Below, one piece after another: positions 24,555-35,671 of a stretch of 64,000 nucleotides of DNA (the stretch's first letter is position 1; every line of letters starts with the position of its first letter). This stretch comes from Lineus longissimus. Lineage: Eukaryota > Nemertea > Pilidiophora > Heteronemertea > Lineidae. Under the pieces are notes generated by a model. It had not been told where the DNA came from, searched no databases, and saw nothing but the letters and a program-made list of their open reading frames with translations. The translations under genes and the position numbers were made by a program. Location: the NCBI RefSeq assembly GCF_910592395.1, contig NC_088324.1:14162953-14226952 (forward strand), given 5' to 3'.

Positions 24555-25699
24555 TTAACTGCAAATTCTTTGCAGGATGTTTTGTTTCTCTCGGCACCAA
24601 TCACTGAATGTCCGTACGTACGGGAAGACTTCCTTGGTTGCCGACACATTGAATCGCTGGTCTACCCGGGCACAGAAGTCAAAATGGTTTGCTAAGTCCC
24701 TGGCGCCATGAATCGGCAGGTCTCGGAATTCGGCATACGTCATCTGAAAAAGTTGGAAACTGCGATTTAGAGGAGAATGTACACGGACGGAGAATGCTTT
24801 TGTCAACTTTGTCCTGTCATATATTCACTTTTCAACCTTTTTTATGGGAATGTTTGGAACAATATCTCACCTGTCTATCAAAGACCTGTTTTCCATACAG
24901 GCAACTCGTCATCTCCTCAGCCATGCGTTTCACAGTCAACTTATCCCCGCTGATGGCAAGCGTCTTGTGGACGAATTTCTCCGTCTGGGTGAAGATTCTA
25001 CGGACGACTTCGCCGACATCTTCTCTTGAGATGAAGTCCATCGGGACTTGACCCATTGGGATATCTGAAGAGAAGGGAGAAACGCGGTCAGGATATCGGA
25101 CTAAGCAATAAACATAGCGGTCTTTGATTCAGGCAGTCGTTTGCAATTGACCCCGAAGACAGCATCTACTTACATAATCTGAAATGGTCCACGTCTACTT
25201 GATCTGGCCGTAAATCCTCAAACAATCGCTCATAGTTGCAGGGAATCTCCACAGCAGTCATAGGCAGATTCATCTTCCGCATGTTTCTATCGATTTCGGT
25301 CTTCGCGTCGCATTGCCGCGCCTCCTGCCCCAGTACCTCACGCGGAGACAACTGCGTACTGAATATTATATGTTTCAAAGTAGGATGATCTTTGCAGGCT
25401 TTAGCTATCGTCATGCCTTGGTCAGTCTCCTTCTTGACCGAATTCCGATCATTGAAGTCAGCGGCGGTCACAACAAATGTACCATATGCGCCTTGCAAGG
25501 CTGCTTCAATGCTTTTTCGATCATTTGCATCCGCGCGGATGACCTCAACATTGCCGTAGCCACAGAGATTTTTGATGTTTTCGTTGGTTGGATTCCTCGT
25601 AACTGCTCGGACCTTGAACTGACTGTCCTGGGCCAGTGCTCGGGCGACTGAACCTCCCTGGTTCCCACTTGCACCGAAAACTGTGATGACCTTTGCCAT
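24555..25699 (-). CDS. NMRAL1: NmrA-like family protein (HSCARG-type NADP sensor)
   Basis: Coding exons 25699-25174, 25064-24871 and 24743-24555 on the minus strand join in phase to give 302 residues (human NMRAL1 299). The N-terminus has the NAD(P)-binding GxxGxxG signature as GASGNQGG (residues 9-16) after a beta-strand, and Arg35 in AVTRNP, the position that contacts the NADP 2'-phosphate in this family. Later blocks TFVVTA, HIIFSTQ and the C-terminal ISREDVGEVV and FSDWCREKQ elements follow the NmrA/atypical short-chain dehydrogenase fold. Usual catalytic Tyr-Lys chemistry is not expected: NMRAL1 is a cytosolic redox sensor that changes dimer state with NADPH/NADP, with reported effects on nitric-oxide synthesis and NF-kB signalling in mammals. 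Position in the family is clear; strict orthology needs a tree. The ATG lies 5 bases after a ttctttccatag acceptor, so there is an upstream non-coding exon. Confidence 0.9.
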
Positions 25700-26994
25700 T
25701 GTACCTATGGAAAGAAAGAAAGTTAGAGACATGTATATGTTGTCGCAAACGACCGAAGACGATGTCACAATCACGTTCGTTTTGGCATGTATGAGGCGAT
25801 TTTACAGGGTAGGGCACGGTTGCTCAATCCATTGATTAACTGTACCGTTGGATTCAAGTTCTAACGCTATTATTGAAATGAAATTTACCGAAGGGCGTGC
25901 TGCATTTCTGAGCTAACAATCATGCTGGCGTTTGCCTCCAACGAGGATTGAACAACTGGGCCCAGGCGAATGAGGGAAGACGACGACTTCGAGCGTTTTC
26001 TGTGGTGCAGAGCTACATGTAGATTACTTCCATTGAACTACTGGTAAATGCAGTCTAAATATGCTAGAAACGGAGTGTCGAGCAGCGGGTAGCCGAAAAA
26101 GTAATCCATGCCTTTACAAATATTAGCTTAGCCTGTCACAAGCATAGTTATTTGCTATAACAATTATGACAATGCCAAGGCTTTGCTTGGTCAAATTATA
26201 CTTGTCAACTCAAAACATGTCCTAAGGCTTAGGAAGCATTAATGTTTAGGGTGCTCGGTGTAGGCCTATATCGTTAGATCGAATTTGCTTAGCACCCAAT
26301 AAGCCTTTTTAAATATTTTCAATATGCGTGGGGTGTTTACGCTAGGGCTATGCAAATGATTGTAAATATGTTTCGTTTACAATAATTATCATGATTGTTG
26401 GTTGATTTCATTGAAGTTGTCGACCCTGAGAGGCTGCTCTGCCTAATGACGGAATGATGTGACTTGTTATCACGACGGCAAGGAAATCCTGGCGGGGACT
26501 TTTGTGGGAAGGTTGCGGGAACGAGACGGGGGTAAGACGGCAAGTCAGTGGGTCCCCCGCATCAACTTTTTCGCTCTTCGCTCTTACAAATTCATTACGC
26601 ATAAGAGTATCCGGTTCTTTGTTAAGGTATGCCACGGACTCGAAGAGCCGTAGAAGACCGTGGCTGAGCCGTCAAGACACCGACTATGTCCACAAAACAA
26701 TGTCTTTTCGAGGAAGCATCTTATAACAGGGTATTTGTTAACGTCAGTTGAGGTGGATGAGCCAAGATGACGCTCATGCCTGATGTATTGAGTCTCGTCG
26801 TCTGACAGACTCCTATCAATGCCAGCGAAAATTGCAACAAGATTGTGCTATGACACAGCGATTCTTAGTGAGCTGATATGACTCTTTCCTTCAAACACCA
26901 TGCATCAAAATAAGAAAACATCACTACCTAACCCCGCCAAATGCCAGAAGAAGCATGAAAGGACAGTCATACATGTAGACAGAGCTCCACTTAC

Positions 26995-27100
26995 CTTCAA
27001 CTTTCCTAAATCTCTATAAGCCGACAATCTTAAACTTCAACAGCTGTTTGTCCTTCAATATTGTCCTTCAATATCATGTCCATATATCAACTTGTCAATA
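26995..27100 (-). other. Probable 5' UTR exon of the NMRAL1-like gene (upstream edge approximate)
   Basis: Reading the minus strand, cttgaag|gtaagtgg gives a strong donor with the exon ending at 26995. It would splice over about 1.3 kb to the acceptor five bases before the start codon at 25699. The upstream limit (about 27100) is a guess because no transcription start can be read from sequence. Confidence 0.4.
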
Positions 27101-27809
27101 GCGGATATGTCAACCAGGCATTGTGAGCGTCGCGTTGTCATGTAGCAACCAATCATTACGCATGCGTGGTCTAGCAGACGGTTCCGGCTGACGGAAATCA
27201 TGCAAAGCGTTCTGTTCCACTTTAAGCCTGCCTGCGTGTTTCACATCTATAAAAGATGAGGCAAATTTCTCATCGAGTGAGGGGGAGGGGAAGGCCATTA
27301 CTTCAGTAGGGTTGGGTCTCCCTGATGAATTTGATTTATGTTCTTCGTTTTAGTGGTAGTGATGGTGGGGGCTTTCAAAAACGGCGGATGGGGGTGCGGT
27401 AATCCGTCTTTGGTTTAGCCCTCTGGAGAAACTGTTTTCACCTTATCAGTCAAGTGTATACTGAGGAGCTTTTCCTTTCTGGCTCAGTTGGAACTTGTCG
27501 CTTTGTCTCGGTTGGAAGATAGATCTTCTCCAATTCTAAATCAAGCTCCATCTCATCAGGTGTATGTGTCCCCGGTAGGCCTATGCATCTGACGAGCCGG
27601 GGTACTTCAAGGGGTACTTGGGGGTACTTCATCCCATACAGCAATAAGTCTTACGGCCGAGGTGGTGGGCGCGTGCCCTGTGCTGCACTTGGCCTGACAA
27701 GTTTCACTGGAGGCAGCTTCGCGGGCCTGAGGTCGCATATTGTTGCAAATGCAGGTGGTTTTCGCCTCCTCCCGGACTACGGTTGTAAAGGTTGTTGTGC
27801 TAATACTAA

Positions 27810-28028
27810 CTAAAGGGGTAGGTCCCCGGATAGGAAATCCGTCAGGGTCCACGCTTGGAATCTTCGAACAGCTTGACCGAGCCGCACAGCTACCAGGCCT
27901 GGAATGCAGCTTCGCTCAAACTCCTCAAGCTCAATTTTGGCTCTTTTTTTCCTCTCTACTGGAGCAGGGGCCCTCCTGCTTTTATTCGGGTCTTTAAAAG
28001 GGTTTACTTTTGTATGCTTACATCCCAT
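27810..28028 (-). CDS. Possible small gene with MGC start, unrecognised
   Basis: A 72-codon minus-strand frame starts Met-Gly-Cys, an arrangement suited to N-myristoylation/palmitoylation. It continues with a Lys/Arg-rich charged stretch (RRAPAPVERKKRAKIELEEFE), then loses its charged character before a stop at 27810. The adjacent minus frame is open from about 27890 down to 27607 and begins with a plausible-looking IPSVDPDGFPIRGP stretch, so a frameshift, short intron or assembly error near 27870-27890 could split one protein. The start is about 415 bases from the plus-strand start at 28444 with a CRE between them. I do not recognise a family, and this may be chance openness in GC-rich DNA. 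Confidence 0.25.
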   Translation of the reverse strand: MGCKHTKVNPFKDPNKSRRAPAPVERKKRAKIELEEFERSCIPGLVAVRLGQAVRRFQAWTLTDFLSGDLPL

Positions 28029-28443
28029 TATCGTAAGATAAGAGAAGTGCGCAAGATGAAACAAGTTTGGTTCGCGCGCGAGAACTTGCGTTTGTTTCTG
28101 CCTCGGCAACGTCACTTCGTCGCAACGCCTGAAGACTGACGTCATAGGATGGGACGACAGCGAACCCTGGGAAATGTAATGACGGTACGGATGCTCTCAA
28201 AGACATTTTGGAATATCCTGAATTCGGAAAGGTGACAGAGAAAAATTACCAGGCAAAGTAATTTTTAGGGCCTAAATAATATACAGGAATTTTTTTAAAT
28301 TGCCTCCGAAAAAATGCTCCGGGCCTGATGATAATGACGTAATCCCACGATCGTCTGATCCTCGTGGAAATTCATCGGCGCGGCGGCTGTCGTGTTTCAA
28401 AACTCCTCCGTTAAATTCTTCGATTTAACCTCTTAATTTGCAA
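28029..28443. promoter_or_regulatory. CpG-rich divergent promoter-like segment with CRE sites
   Basis: The segment contains a perfect palindromic cAMP-response element TGACGTCA at 28137-28144 and a variant TGACGTAA at 28335-28342. CpG-dense runs such as tcgcgcgcgaga (about 28071) and tcggcgcggcggctgtcgtg (about 28374) also occur. It lies between a possible minus-strand start (28028) and a plus-strand ATG with donor (28444). Family knowledge: CREB/ATF sites mark many CpG promoters. Activity is inferred. Confidence 0.45.
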
Positions 28444-28462
28444 ATGAAGACATTTTTAGATG
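28444..28462 (+). CDS. Possible first coding exon of an unidentified plus-strand gene
   Basis: ATG at 28444 opens six codons and then meets a consensus donor (gatg|gtaagtt), 100-300 bases downstream of the CRE-bearing segment. I could not find a following exon that continues the frame convincingly. Joining to acceptors at 30798 or 30845 runs into a stop soon. It could equally be the start of a long non-coding transcript. Confidence 0.25.
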
Positions 28463-30397
28463 GTAAGTTCATAGGTTAGATATCGTAGCTACTCCATATT
28501 CCGATTTTTTGGCGTTTCTTGCGTTATCGGGGCAATAATAAGAAGTTTAGTGCGGCTGGCAAAAATTTTGTAGCAGCGTCGGCATGCTGCATGGTCGGCC
28601 ACACGTGCGCGCTGATTTTTTTTCATTTAAAAACATCCGATTCTGTGTTCCATGATACTCACCGAAGTGCCGGAGTCTGGTATTCGTGTTCTATGTGTAT
28701 TTCTGCATCTGATGAACTGAATTTCGTGGAGATTTTTACCAGTTTTAATAGTGAAAATCATGTTGAAATTGACCAGTCCAGTGCAATAACTGAATACACT
28801 GTTGCTGCATGCACTCGGCTGTAAACCACCTGTGTATCCATACGTGTATGGCTGTGTACATGAAGACACAATTGGAAGAGGCGTTTTTCAAAGTGCCTCC
28901 CCCCTCCATCACCAAGAATCTAGCCACGGATCTGAGGGTGGGGGCTGGCAGTGAAATGGCTGCTTTCTGAACCCTTTTATTTGACTATGTAGTGACCAAA
29001 AGTTGGTCAATGTAAGGTGTTCCCCCAAAATTTTTGAAGTCCAAACAAACTGTCCATGGGGACACTTGATCATCCATCTTGAACATCAACCAATTCATTT
29101 CTTTTGACCTCATTTTCTCAGAAAAATTTTACCATCATATGGACATTTTCCAAACATTTGCACATGACTTTTCTATTTCATGTATTTCAGAGGGGAAGTA
29201 TTCTTGACATTTCACAACTTTTGAGGTGTCCACACAAGATGATTGAGGGGCTCAGAGTTGGTTGTGACTATTGACATTTTCCAAATGTGTGCATGCATAA
29301 CAGGGGTGGGGATTAACAGTCAAAGGGGGGGGGGTACATTTCAGTTATTTCCCCTTGGGACACTTTATTCCTGCTATAGTTCCACTGAATATTCATCCTT
29401 TGAAAAAGGCTTTTTTCTCACTGGCAGAATTCTAATGGCGGGGTGTTGACAATCGAATGTGGAAGGGGGTACCTTCCAGTCGCCTCCACAGTGAGGAAAA
29501 ACAAGGGATTGTAACTTCTGGGACAGATTTCATGAGATTGGGCCTGACTGAGAGATTAGGCCTGACTTGCTCTGTGCTTTGAAGCGCTTTTATAAGGAAA
29601 CTTTATGTTTTCATGCAACACTTCAGAATTTTCCTAAGTGCCAGCAGAGTTTAGCCAGTTGGGTTTGAGTTTAGATTTGGAGACCATGACAAGTGGTACT
29701 ATTGACCATGATGAGTTGGGGATTTTCGATTTAAGGTTGAGCCCAAAGGAGCGGGTGTTTTCCGCAAGTGAATGGACCTTCAGAACATTAAGTCAAAGAA
29801 AAGTTGCCACTTTTGTGTTGGAGCGACTGCTTTGATATCTTGATTATTCGCACGATAAATGTCTATATTTTGCAAAAATAATATGTCATCCAGAACTCAG
29901 CATAATCTGCATCGAAAGTGACATTTCTATTTGTTCAAATTGAACTGAACTTAGGCGAAATTGAGCAACCACTTTGAACTGCAACTTAGTCTGTTTACTG
30001 TAGCCTCGTGCAAATTTACTGAAGCGCTCTGCCGGTGTATTTCACATACTATTTCTCCATGCTGGTATAATTAGATACTGGATAGCCTGACAGAAATGTC
30101 AATATCACAACCACAAATATCAGTGTTCAGATTTAAGATTTAAGACTTGAAAAGTGTTAACTTCACCCAAATTTATGGAAAGACCATGCTCCTTATCCAT
30201 TGTGGAACATAAGGCCACAATGCATCTTCATTTCTTTCGTTCTTCTCCCGACTGAAAGAAAGACCCATCTTTCCCAATGTGGCTGTTATCCTTCTTTACC
30301 ATGTGGTTCTTGAGCAGCCACGATTCCATTGCCCTGCTTCACTGACAGTCCTGTGGATGATGTCACACTCTATTCAAAAGACCCATGTCTGGTGTAG
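28463..30397. other. No recognised gene
   Basis: AT-rich to mixed sequence with scattered short ORFs and none with family features. Includes a G9 run near 29326 and nothing else that I can assign. Confidence 0.4.
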
Positions 30398-30712
30398 GTT
30401 ATAAACATGTAAGATGTCAGGAGTCACAACCTTGAGGGAATTTATATCTTCAACTCTCCCAATCCTTGATAGGGTTGTTGAGCAATCATAAATGTAAGAC
30501 GTTTCAGTAGTCACAACCTTGAGGGAATTTGTGTCTTCAACTCTCCCAATCCTTGACAGGGTTGTTGAGCAATCATAAATGTAAGACGTTTCAGGAGTCA
30601 CAACCTTGAGGGAATTTGTGTCTTCAACTCTCCCAATCCTTGACAGGGTTGTTGAGCAATCATAAATGTAAGACGTTTCAGGAGTCACAACCTTGAGGGA
30701 ATTTGTGTCCTC
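30398..30712 (-). repeat. 87-bp tandem array, about 3.6 copies
   Basis: The phrase agtcacaaccttgagggaat starts at 30422, 30509, 30596 and 30683, exactly 87 bases apart, with a partial unit at each end. Copies differ at only a few positions (for example ttatat/ttgtgt and gatagg/gacagg). Because 87 is a multiple of three, one minus-strand frame (30374-30721) stays open and repeats a 29-residue unit beginning EDTNSLKVVTPETSYIYDCS. There is no upstream start context or splice evidence that this is translated. Confidence 0.9.
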
Positions 30713-30845
30713 ACCTGTCACAATCTGGGTCTGTTTCTAGTCGAGCTAAACTTTGTAAGCTCCAAAAGTAACTGAACTGAATGTTCATCTTCTGCAGGTC
30801 CAAATTTGGCCTGGCAATTTAAAATAAATTTGTCTTCTTCTGCAG

Positions 30846-30973
30846 GATCGTGATTGAAGACCGGTTCCCTATTTGCAAGAGCATGGTGAAAAACAAGGAC
30901 TTAGGCTGGAATGGTGGCCCGAGATGCAAAGAGTGGATATGTACAACTGTCTGCAAAGTGAAGATCTTCTCAG
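30846..30973 (+). other. Possible exon, unrecognised
   Basis: Bounded by a good acceptor (ttcttctgcag) and a usable donor (tcag|gtatat). One frame is open throughout and includes five cysteines and two tryptophans (…GGPRCKEWICTTVCKVK…). A second ctgcag acceptor lies 48 bases upstream. It could belong to the same plus-strand transcript as 28444 and 31570, but phases with 28444 do not fit. Confidence 0.3.
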
Positions 30974-31569
30974 GTATATGGTAATTATCATTTTGTAAAT
31001 TAGTGTTCACAGAACAACATGGCCTTTATCAGCTGCACTACCTTAAAATGATCAGATGGTTAGAATTGGTCGGCTTAAGTGCTGTGTTAACGGGTCGGGT
31101 ATCACTCCTAAGACAGCAATGTGACAATCTTTTGCTCTTGGAATTGGAGTTCCCGTGAGATCTCGCCGTTCTACCTCTGACTCGAGTCGTACTCGTCTCT
31201 TCTACAGTATATATATATATACGGTGTAACCTACATGGTATTCACGTGGAGCGGGGAGATCTGATGCGGAGAGAGGCCTCTTTGTGGTAGGAATTAGGCG
31301 GCTCTTCCCTCAGTTGTGTTGAAGAAGTACTCATCATGCAGCTAGGACTAGTAGGCGTCAATAGGCAACGCCCTGCCTTGGGGGCACTGCCTTTATCTTG
31401 GACCAAAATCTTTTTTCTTTCATCTTAACAAGATCTAGAATATACCTACATTTAACAGGTATGTAAGACCATGAGATTCAGGATATAGTGGACTGCCTTT
31501 CGGCAGGTGCAAAATCTTGAGATCCTGACGTCATAATATACATAATGTACTTATATTCTCTTCTTTCAG

Positions 31570-31740
31570 TGATATGAAAATCAGACCGCCTTCGGAAAGC
31601 CCCAACTAGTGTATCGGCTACGGTCTTGCATACACGTAAGAGAGATGATGGGTACCCCGCACATAGGAATCGCCCTCTGGCTAGAGAGGATACAACTGTC
31701 AAAGTACAACCACACGTTCAGGAGGTACACTGGAGTCGAG
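31570..31740 (+). other. Possible exon with the first half of a SAM-like domain
   Basis: Acceptor ttctttcag at 31561-31569 and donor gtaaga at 31741. The frame containing ATG-ATG at about 31645 reads GIALWLERIQLSKYNHTFRR then YTGVE to the exon end in phase 0. The W-L-x2-I-x-L-x2-Y-x3-F pattern is that of helices 1-2 of a sterile alpha motif. This frame has an in-frame TGA at the exon's first codon, so the protein would have to start at the internal ATG. No exon with the second half of the domain was found (the 32111 exon in phase does not look like SAM). It may be a gene fragment or a pseudogene. Confidence 0.35.
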
Positions 31741-34108
31741 GTAAGATTTTCGCGTGGGCGATGTGAGAGTTTGTTACCCCGTGGACTATAAGCTGATCGT
31801 TGATGATAAGGCAACCCACACAGTTTGCATATCTATAATAAGAGGGGGGGGGGGGCTTTTAGAGTATTGAGTGGGTATTTTACGTTGACTGACATCAAAA
31901 TTAGATAACTGTGGGGTTCATCAGCCCCCTGGCCGACATCAATCCTTCGAGTAACCAGGCTGGTTGCTGTGAAATCAATCCGAATATCCATCGGTTTTAA
32001 AATAACAATTTATCATTAAGGCCTCATGCGTCAGCATGATGTAAAAGAATCTTTTGTGATAGTCTTCAAATTACATTTGTGACAATTCAATGTTTCGAAT
32101 TCTTTTTCAGCCTGTTTCGAGATCAGGGGCATGGATGTCTCCGAGATTGTTCAAGAGATACCCAGCACCATATTACTGCAGGAAAAGACGACATGATTTG
32201 GTTGCATAAGCTAAGTATCCACTGACAAACAATCAAAAAGGGATGGTAACTTGTGTGCCTCCTAGCTCCCCTGTAAATATACAACTTGAAATGATTCGTT
32301 GCCTGGGATCTTAGGCGAAGTGAGAGCTGCTGAAACAGATGCCAGTCATTGGACTTGTGACAGTGATGGCTTGCCTGTTCAGGAACGGAAATGTGCGATT
32401 GGCCAATTTGAGGACAACCAAAAGTTGACACCACATTGCATTTACAGGCTTTGACAACATCACAATAGGCCACTGAGACTGAGGACGAGTCTGTGACAGG
32501 ATGCCTTGTCGCATATCTACAAGGTAGCTGCCTCGCTAAGGCAACCTTGCTATGATGAGAACAGCCACTCAATGAAAGGATGAATGCGACCAGGATGTCC
32601 AAGTTGGAGAAAAGTTTATGACTGTAATGGTTTACTGATTTATGATGAAAGTTCTATTTCTGTTTCAGCATGGTTTCCAGATCCGAGGACCGGGACAAAA
32701 CAAGAGAGGCCTTGTGAAACCATCGCTTAGCAATGATGCACTTCGAACCTCACATTTGGAACACCTGCTGTGAAGGAGACCTAGGTTTGCACCATGAAAT
32801 CTTAGAATACAAGGTAATGGTGTGCAATGTGAATTTGTGTATAATAGATTAAACAGTAGCCTATCAGAAAGAAAGCAAGTATGTCCAGAATGATGAGAAT
32901 AATGAGTCAAAAAGTTTATTATAGGACTATAGTCATAGCACTCAGGTCAAGTGCTGTCCTGTAAGGTGTTCCTTTAATAGAAAAGTTTACATTCTAAGTA
33001 GTTGTTAGTCGGTATTGCTGGCAGGTTCCCGGCGGGTAAGGTTCCAGAGTGAACTGCAATCACCGTACGATGACCTTGTGCATTGACAACCCCCTCTTAG
33101 TAAGCCAGAGGCCTTTCACGGTTCTGTTTCTAAACATTCTGTCTTTGTAGAAGAAATCATCAAAATCAAAAGAACTTTTGTCTGATTTTCAGCACCTCAA
33201 CGTGAAAACTACTGGTAATTAAAGCTGGTAGAGCGCCGTGACATCTCTCATAAACAAGCTGGCTATGGAGAAGGATCACGTCAACCAAGAGTTGCAAGGG
33301 CCCGTTCCATTCTGACTGGAAAAGATGTCTATCATCTATGGTTTGTGCATTATCAAGAGTTCCACAGTTTTTTTGCTGGGATAAAAAGAAAGCAGTAGAA
33401 TTCAAGGATGGTGTGACAGCATTCCCTGTCCTTGCCAAGGACCTAAATATTTGATGACATCATTCCGTCACATATTGCAATGTCCACAATCATTTTATTG
33501 TCATCTTTTAGTGACCTTCGTTAATTGAAAGTTTAAAAATAAATAGTAGAGCGTATTTGACAAGACCCGCCATTTGGGATCAGAGTCACTTTCCCTGATC
33601 GAGAGAGTCTCAATCATCTATTGCAAGTAGACCACTTGGCTTTATAGCGTGCCTAGTTCAATGTGGCCGTGGGAAACACCACGGTTAAATGAGTGCAAGT
33701 GAAGATCATTGAATTCACTTGACAGAAAACTGAGCTGAACACCTTTTTACTTGACTCATGTTCAGTCCTTATCATTATTTCAGCTTTGATTCACCAGTTA
33801 CATCCTCAGATGATACATGCAGGACATTGTGAACATGGAGAATATCAAGAAGAAGGCCTAAAGGTTTAGAAATAATGCCTAAAATCCTCGGGACTGGGGC
33901 TTCCTCCTAAGGTAGCCGGGAAAACATTTCATCCAGGACGCAAAAAAGACTGTAGTTAGATTACTTGTTGGTTAGTTTTCACTGTTCAAGGATACAGACA
34001 GATGTAAATCGAAAGTGAATTTCCTTCTCAGGGGAGGAACCAACGTCTTGGTATTGCAGCCACTGTAGCTTAGGTAGTATAGTGACCTACATGTAGTTGT
34101 TTTCAGTT
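31741..34108. other. No confidently recognised gene; possible further exons
   Basis: Acceptor-like sites followed by short open stretches occur at about 32111 (tttttcag), 32669 (tgtttcag), 33192 (gattttcag) and 33796 (atttcag), all on the plus strand. They could be exons or the 3' part of a non-coding transcript. A 159-codon minus-strand ORF (32123-32602) overlaps two of them and has no family features. A G13 run is at 31843-31855. Confidence 0.3.
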
Positions 34109-35303
34109 AGTCTGCACTTCATACACTGCGTACAATCGCACTTGTTTGTTATTCCTGCCGTATCATGTAGACTTGCGCAAATAGTGCAATCAAAATTGTT
34201 TTAAAAAGGCATGATATTGCTCAAATTTGTAAATTCTTAATTGAAATCTGCCAATTCAAGCAATGAGATAGCAGTACTCTGCCTATCTGTACTATAACCG
34301 ACGGTTATCGCGGCTCTTGGCTCTCAGATTAGGGTGTCCCAATATCCACACCTGGTATTCTATAGTTACTGTGTAGTGACCTTTTTGTTTTTACTTTTAA
34401 AAACCTATGCGATTTGCCGCACTGAACCCTCCAGAGATTGTTGGACTGGGTCCATTGAGTGTGACAAAAATATCCAACACCTATTTACAAATGAAGTGAG
34501 GAGTCAGCCTTTTGGTGTAACTCCATATAACTGTCTGGTGATTTCGCTCTGGGCTTGTGACATTCTGATCGGTCTGAAATAATCATTACCGCCCATCCCT
34601 CATTGAGGCCTGTGTCCCGATGGTGGCGTTGAATGGCAAAATCAAAGGGGCATGACGGCGGTTAAACCTATTGCGAATGGGCAGCATCACAACCAGTTCT
34701 GAGATCTGGGGGTGGTGTAGGATATCTGGTTACCACGCACACATCTCTTGGATTTGCGGTGGGTTGGTACCCCACGCTACGTAAGGGGAGGTTTTCGGGT
34801 AAGACTTGGTCCACGTGAATAGGCTGTACCTGAAAGATGAGAAGTTGCGAATGGACGCCTTAGAATATGTCCTTCGACCAGCTAGTGCTAACCCGATCAC
34901 TGTCTCCAGGTCACCATACCTTGGTCAATGAGCGGGCGAAGAACCCAATGGCTCCGTCAGGAGTACATCGTCAACTTCAGCCCGTAGTCAAACCGGTGCA
35001 CGCACAAATATCTTAGTTGAGAGTGGGGGACGTACTTGCTTCTCATCGGGGTAATACAGTACCACTGTATACAATGACCCCATTTTAGTTGGATTTTACT
35101 GAGGAGTGGACGATAATGAGAATTTCAGGCCAGTCCGATTGTCACCAGTTCAGAGGGCGATTACCTGATAGTTATGTGGCATTCCGTCAAACGGTGAACT
35201 CTTTCACATCCTTTGTAAATTAGTGTTGCTTGTTACATGTCACATTCAATGGCTCATTTAAGGATAGTTTCTGTGATTCTACTTTACCATGAGCAGGCCC
35301 ATT
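34109..35303 (+). repeat. Local duplication, copy 1 (uninterrupted)
   Basis: A 1195-base block starting agtctgcacttcatacactgc and ending gagcaggcccatt. It is nearly identical to 35672-37986 once the 1108-base insertion in the latter is removed: only scattered substitutions and a few short indels such as cattgaggcc/caatttgaggcc are seen. Its central 700 bases have higher G+C than the flanks, but contain no long ORF and no RNA family I recognise. Confidence 0.9.
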
Positions 35304-35671
35304 AAAACCTAAACTTTGAAGTTTGTGATCTAAAAAGTTTTAAATCTGGTTATTGGAGTAAAGATTGTACAATGGAATATCCACGGGATACCCTAATCTG
35401 AGAGCCAAGAGCCAACACGCTGTTAAAGAGCCAATTAAGTGCTGACAGGAAAGCCACGAGCCAAAGAAAAAGTTTAGGCTTATGAAACTTTGGGAATCCT
35501 AAGCCTACAGGTACCCTACTTGATAAAAAATAAATTAATCATGTAATCGTTTATGACATTGTATGACATCGCCTCCTGGATAGCAGTATGGTTAACAGTC
35601 TACCATGCCAGGATTTTTTATTGTACTCTTGTTATGCCGTCAATACAACAGGGCGGGTACAGTGTACATTG

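Larger units (their letters stand above)
25700..28028. other. NMRAL1-like 5' intron, promoter side and GC-rich DNA
   Basis: Between 25700 and 26994 lies the probable 5' UTR intron of the NMRAL1-like gene, with no recognisable gene inside. From about 27300 the sequence becomes richer in G+C and CpG and open in several frames on both strands, as expected for a promoter-proximal segment. Confidence 0.4.

Noticed and set aside
32123-32602. 159-codon minus-strand ORF with a hydrophobic start
   Set aside because: Composition is mixed with many Cys/His/Ser, no motif, no matching splice sites, and it overlaps possible plus-strand exons. Most likely a chance ORF.
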